Below the pieces are notes generated by a model. It was not told the DNA's origin. It saw nothing but the letters and a program-made list of their open reading frames with translations, and searched no databases. 49,628 nt of DNA from an uncultured Lactobacillus sp. (lineage in GTDB: Bacteria; Bacillota; Bacilli; Lactobacillales; Lactobacillaceae): contig CAJLBJ010000016.1 of the NCBI GenBank assembly GCA_905204935.1, positions 1 through 49,628 on the forward strand, in the 5' to 3' direction. Of this stretch, positions 47,223 to 49,628 are shown piece by piece. The translations under genes were made by a program, and so were the position numbers. How positions within the stretch are numbered: position 1 is the stretch's first letter; every line of letters starts with the position of its first letter.

Positions 47223-48473
47223 TTATTTTTCATTTTTCATCAATGCTATACTATCTTTTAGCGCAGCCCAGACACCTTTTTGATTGTAAATCAAAACATT
47301 TGATTTATACATTTTAGCTGAAAAAATTGTCAATACTATCAATGTTATGATGCTTAAGCCTAAAGAACAAATATTTTCAACTGGACTAACTACACCATTT
47401 GCTAAACGAATCGGTTCAACAAATGATGATAAAAATGGCACATAACCACAAATCTGAACTAAAATATTATCTGGTTTATTGGCACCTAATACCAAACCAA
47501 CTAAATAGCCAATTAAACTTAAATATGTTACTGGTACAATTGCTTTAGCCGTATCCTCCGAGCGATTAACCAACGAACCACATAAAGCAGCTAATACGCT
47601 ATACAATAAACAACCGATAAATACATATGCAATAACTAATCCTAAAAATCCAGGTGTAAAACCAGAAAAATTAAAATTTAAATTCAATTGTTCTAAAGTG
47701 TCGCGTTTAACTAAATAAAATCCGCCATACAACACAAGCAATATCGCAAACTGTGTTATAGCTGACAAAAGCACACCTAAAAGCTTACCATAAAAATGCG
47801 TTTGTGCCTTAACGCTTGATAAAATTACTTCCATGATACGCATACCTTTTTCGCTAGCTATCTCTTGAGCAATAATTTGTGCATAAGTCATGATGATAAT
47901 AAAAGCAATGATACAAGCTGCATAGCCAATCGCAAACCTTGTATCCGAATTATCTTTGCTAGCTTTTGCTTGACCATTATCATCATAGCGAATCATCTTG
48001 TTTTGTACGATTACTGGCTCAGATAAACTGGCAACTTGCTGACTAGTCAAATTCAAAGAACGTGCACGTAAACTAGATTGAAGCATTGTCAAACTTTGAG
48101 TCAAACTATTCTTTAAAGTATTTCCAGGTGATTCTTCACCATACAAAGTTGCATTAATTTTATCTTGTTTAACGTCTAAAACTAAGTAATAATCAAGTTT
48201 ATCGTTTTTAATTTCTGTTTGAGCTTGTTTAATAGAATTAACTTGTTTAAATTTATAATCATCGTTTTTAAATTGTTTAACAGCCTGTACTACTTGTGTT
48301 TGTTGACTATAAATACCAATTTTTTGCGCACTAGAAGCCTTAGTAAAAAACTCCATCCCCATATAACCTAATATCAATAAAATTATCGGGGCCAGTATCA
48401 TAATGATAAAAGAAGGTGATTTAATCGTCTTTTTATATACATCCAGTGCAACAATCCAAAGCTTAGAATTCAT
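47223..48473 (-). CDS. natB: ABC-2 type exporter permease, NatB-like
   Basis: A 416-residue permease. One membrane helix near residue 22 is followed by a large extracytoplasmic domain (about 40-180), then five or so membrane helices and SEKGMRIMEVILSSVKAQTHFYGKLLG, which is typical of ABC2_membrane_3. In Bacillus NatAB exports sodium; the substrate here is unknown. The ATG at 48473 is preceded by AGGTGAG and overlaps the end of natA. Both end at the same terminator. Confidence 0.85.
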   Translation of the reverse strand: MNSKLWIVALDVYKKTIKSPSFIIMILAPIILLILGYMGMEFFTKASSAQKIGIYSQQTQVVQAVKQFKNDDYKFKQVNSIKQAQTEIKNDKLDYYLVLDVKQDKINATLYGEESPGNTLKNSLTQSLTMLQSSLRARSLNLTSQQVASLSEPVIVQNKMIRYDDNGQAKASKDNSDTRFAIGYAACIIAFIIIMTYAQIIAQEIASEKGMRIMEVILSSVKAQTHFYGKLLGVLLSAITQFAILLVLYGGFYLVKRDTLEQLNLNFNFSGFTPGFLGLVIAYVFIGCLLYSVLAALCGSLVNRSEDTAKAIVPVTYLSLIGYLVGLVLGANKPDNILVQICGYVPFLSSFVEPIRLANGVVSPVENICSLGLSIITLIVLTIFSAKMYKSNVLIYNQKGVWAALKDSIALMKNEK

Positions 48474-49368
48474 TTGGCTCACCTGCCTTAATCTTAAATA
48501 TTTCTTCTAACGTTGGCGGCTGTTGACTAAACATCGGAATATAACCATCTTTAGTTACATAAGCAAAGATTTCAGGCCCTGCGTTAGGATCACTTAATGT
48601 TATATCAAAACTGCCATTAGCCAATATTTCAACAGATTTAACAGCTGGAAAGGCCAATAGTTCCTCTTTAGTAACTGGTGCTTGTAAATATAGTTTTGTT
48701 TTACCAAAGCTTTCGCGAATCTCACTGACTTTACCGTTTAAAACGGGTTGCCCATTACGAATCATTACCAAATGATCACACAATTTTTCAACATTATTCA
48801 TGTTATGACTTGAAAATAATACACAAGCACCCTTTTTCTTGAGTTCCAAAATACCATCCATCAAAATATCAGCATTAACTGGGTCTAACCCGCTGAATGG
48901 CTCATCTAAAATTACTAATTTAGGTTCATGAATCAAAGTCGCAATCAATTGTACTTTTTGTTGATTACCCTTAGACAACATCTTGACTTTATCGTTTTTT
49001 TTGCCTTTAACTTTAAATCGCTCTAACCAACCATCAATTTGTGGCTCAATTTCTGCACGTGTCTTTCCTCGCAAACCCGCAAAATATAAAAGTTGATCAC
49101 GAATAGTTGTCTTAGGATACAAGCCACGCTCTTCTGGTAAATAACCAATTATATCATTACTCACTTGTTTTAAGGGCTGACCATTCCATAAAACTTCACC
49201 CTCATTTGCCTTTAAAAAATCTAAAATTAATCTAAAAGTCGTTGTCTTGCCAGCTCCATTTTGGCCAATCAAACCAAAAATGCAACCGTCATCAATTTTG
49301 AACGATAGATGATTTACTGCGGTATAGTCTCCAAATTGTTTCACTAAATTTTTAACTTCTAAAACCAC
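48463..49368 (-). CDS. natA: ABC transporter ATPase, NatA-like
   Basis: A 301-residue ATPase. Walker A is GQNGAGKTT (about 35-43), the signature LSKGNQQKVQ lacks the usual LSGGQ, and Walker B is LVILDEPFSGLDP. The C-terminal part (after 220) has the extension found in NatA-type subunits. The GTG at 49368 is chosen because AAAGGA lies nearby; the frame runs on to 49425 but without a site. It pairs with natB by overlap. Confidence 0.9.
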   Translation of the reverse strand: MVLEVKNLVKQFGDYTAVNHLSFKIDDGCIFGLIGQNGAGKTTTFRLILDFLKANEGEVLWNGQPLKQVSNDIIGYLPEERGLYPKTTIRDQLLYFAGLRGKTRAEIEPQIDGWLERFKVKGKKNDKVKMLSKGNQQKVQLIATLIHEPKLVILDEPFSGLDPVNADILMDGILELKKKGACVLFSSHNMNNVEKLCDHLVMIRNGQPVLNGKVSEIRESFGKTKLYLQAPVTKEELLAFPAVKSVEILANGSFDITLSDPNAGPEIFAYVTKDGYIPMFSQQPPTLEEIFKIKAGEPNEF

Positions 49369-49397
49369 GTTATCACATCCTTTCTTTTTTATGAAAA

Positions 49398-49426
49398 GCA
49401 TAACAAAAAAAGAAATCGCAAGCAAG
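49398..49426 (-). promoter_or_regulatory. natAB promoter (tentative)
   Basis: TTGCTT and TATGCT are separated by about 17 bases on the minus strand upstream of natA. The coordinates are approximate. Confidence 0.5.
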
Positions 49427-49526
49427 ATTACTTTTTTCTTATTTTATTAAAATAATGAATGACGTCACTTATAGTTAAAGTAAGATTTTATTTTTAAAAC
49501 AAATAATTTTATTTTTTAAATATTGT

Positions 49527-49555
49527 TTGACAACTTCTCTTAGATGCCTTATAAT
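49527..49555 (+). promoter_or_regulatory. tRNA-Arg promoter (consensus)
   Basis: TTGACA and TATAAT are separated by exactly 17 bases on the plus strand, a perfect sigma-A consensus. The predicted start lies only a few bases ahead of the tRNA. Confidence 0.95.
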
Positions 49556-49568
49556 AATTGATGTTGTT

Positions 49569-49628
49569 GGTTCGGTAGCTCAGCTGGATAGAGCATTCGC
49601 CTTCTAAGCGAACGGTCGTGAGTTCGAA
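49569..49628 (+). tRNA. tRNA-Arg (UCU), truncated by the window edge
   Basis: The acceptor 5' strand GGTTCGG is followed by the D arm (GCTC ... GAGC), an anticodon stem TTCGC/GCGAA with loop CTTCTAA (anticodon TCT), and the start of the T arm (GTGAGTTCGAA). The last 15 or so bases lie beyond the window, so this is a partial copy of an intact gene. Confidence 0.93.

Noticed and set aside
1..49628. CRISPR array, prophage, insertion sequence or defence island
   Set aside because: No regularly spaced repeats, transposase or phage-type gene, or clustered defence gene was found; the orphan HicB is the only gene of toxin-antitoxin type.

Overview
The window is about 49.6 kb of low-GC Gram-positive (Firmicutes) chromosome, and the gene content points to a lactobacillus-like member of the Lactobacillales. 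The evidence is gene order, AGGAGG-type ribosome binding sites, three T-box leaders, typical sigma-A promoters, a DUF3013 gene, and a collapsed version of Bacillus subtilis gene order without sporulation genes or dxs. The species cannot be fixed from the sequence. Nearly everything is on the minus strand. The exceptions are ppsR, an amidase, a nucleoside hydrolase with a small membrane-protein gene, and a tRNA-Arg cut off by the right edge.

Layout by position. 0-9 kb: pepP-like peptidase, efp, asp23, nusB, then folD-xseA-xseB-ispA-tlyA, argR and recN (all read right to left). 9.4-11.2 kb: an orphan HicB-like gene and the rplU-prp-rpmA ribosomal operon, in which Prp is the protease that trims the L27 N-terminus. 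11.2-12.4 kb: an MFS efflux gene destroyed by a frameshift, a stop codon and a small duplication. 12.5-20.2 kb: T-box-controlled glyQ-glyS, then phoH-ybeY-dgkA-era-recO, yqeY and rpsU. 20.5-24.7 kb: ppsR on the plus strand, then nfo, a family 2 glycosyltransferase, a YitT-type membrane protein and msrA. 24.8-33.4 kb: T-box-controlled hisS-aspS, a cell-wall amidase, a HAD phosphatase, an alpha/beta hydrolase, dtd and relA. 33.5-38.4 kb: DUF3013-prmA-rsmE and a small membrane protein, a nucleoside hydrolase, and a nitroreductase interrupted by an amber codon. 38.4-47.1 kb: mltG-udk-greA, T-box-controlled pheS-pheT, an HxlR regulator, an HD-domain protein, a TrmH-type methyltransferase and an unrecognised 217-residue protein. 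47.2-49.6 kb: a NatAB-like ABC exporter and tRNA-Arg(UCU).

This is mostly core housekeeping: translation (three aminoacyl-tRNA synthetase operons, ribosomal proteins, EF-P, rRNA and ribosomal-protein modification), ribosome assembly (Era, YbeY), DNA repair (RecN, RecO, Nfo, exonuclease VII), isoprenoid and one-carbon metabolism, and the stringent response. I see no CRISPR array, prophage, insertion sequence or defence island, and no clear candidate for a new multi-gene system. The points most worth a second look are an HSL-type hydrolase whose nucleophile serine is replaced by aspartate, a hisS-aspS T-box whose specifier loop carries overlapping Asp and His codons, two decaying genes (MFS transporter and nitroreductase), an orphan HicB without HicA, and the unrecognised 217-residue gene.
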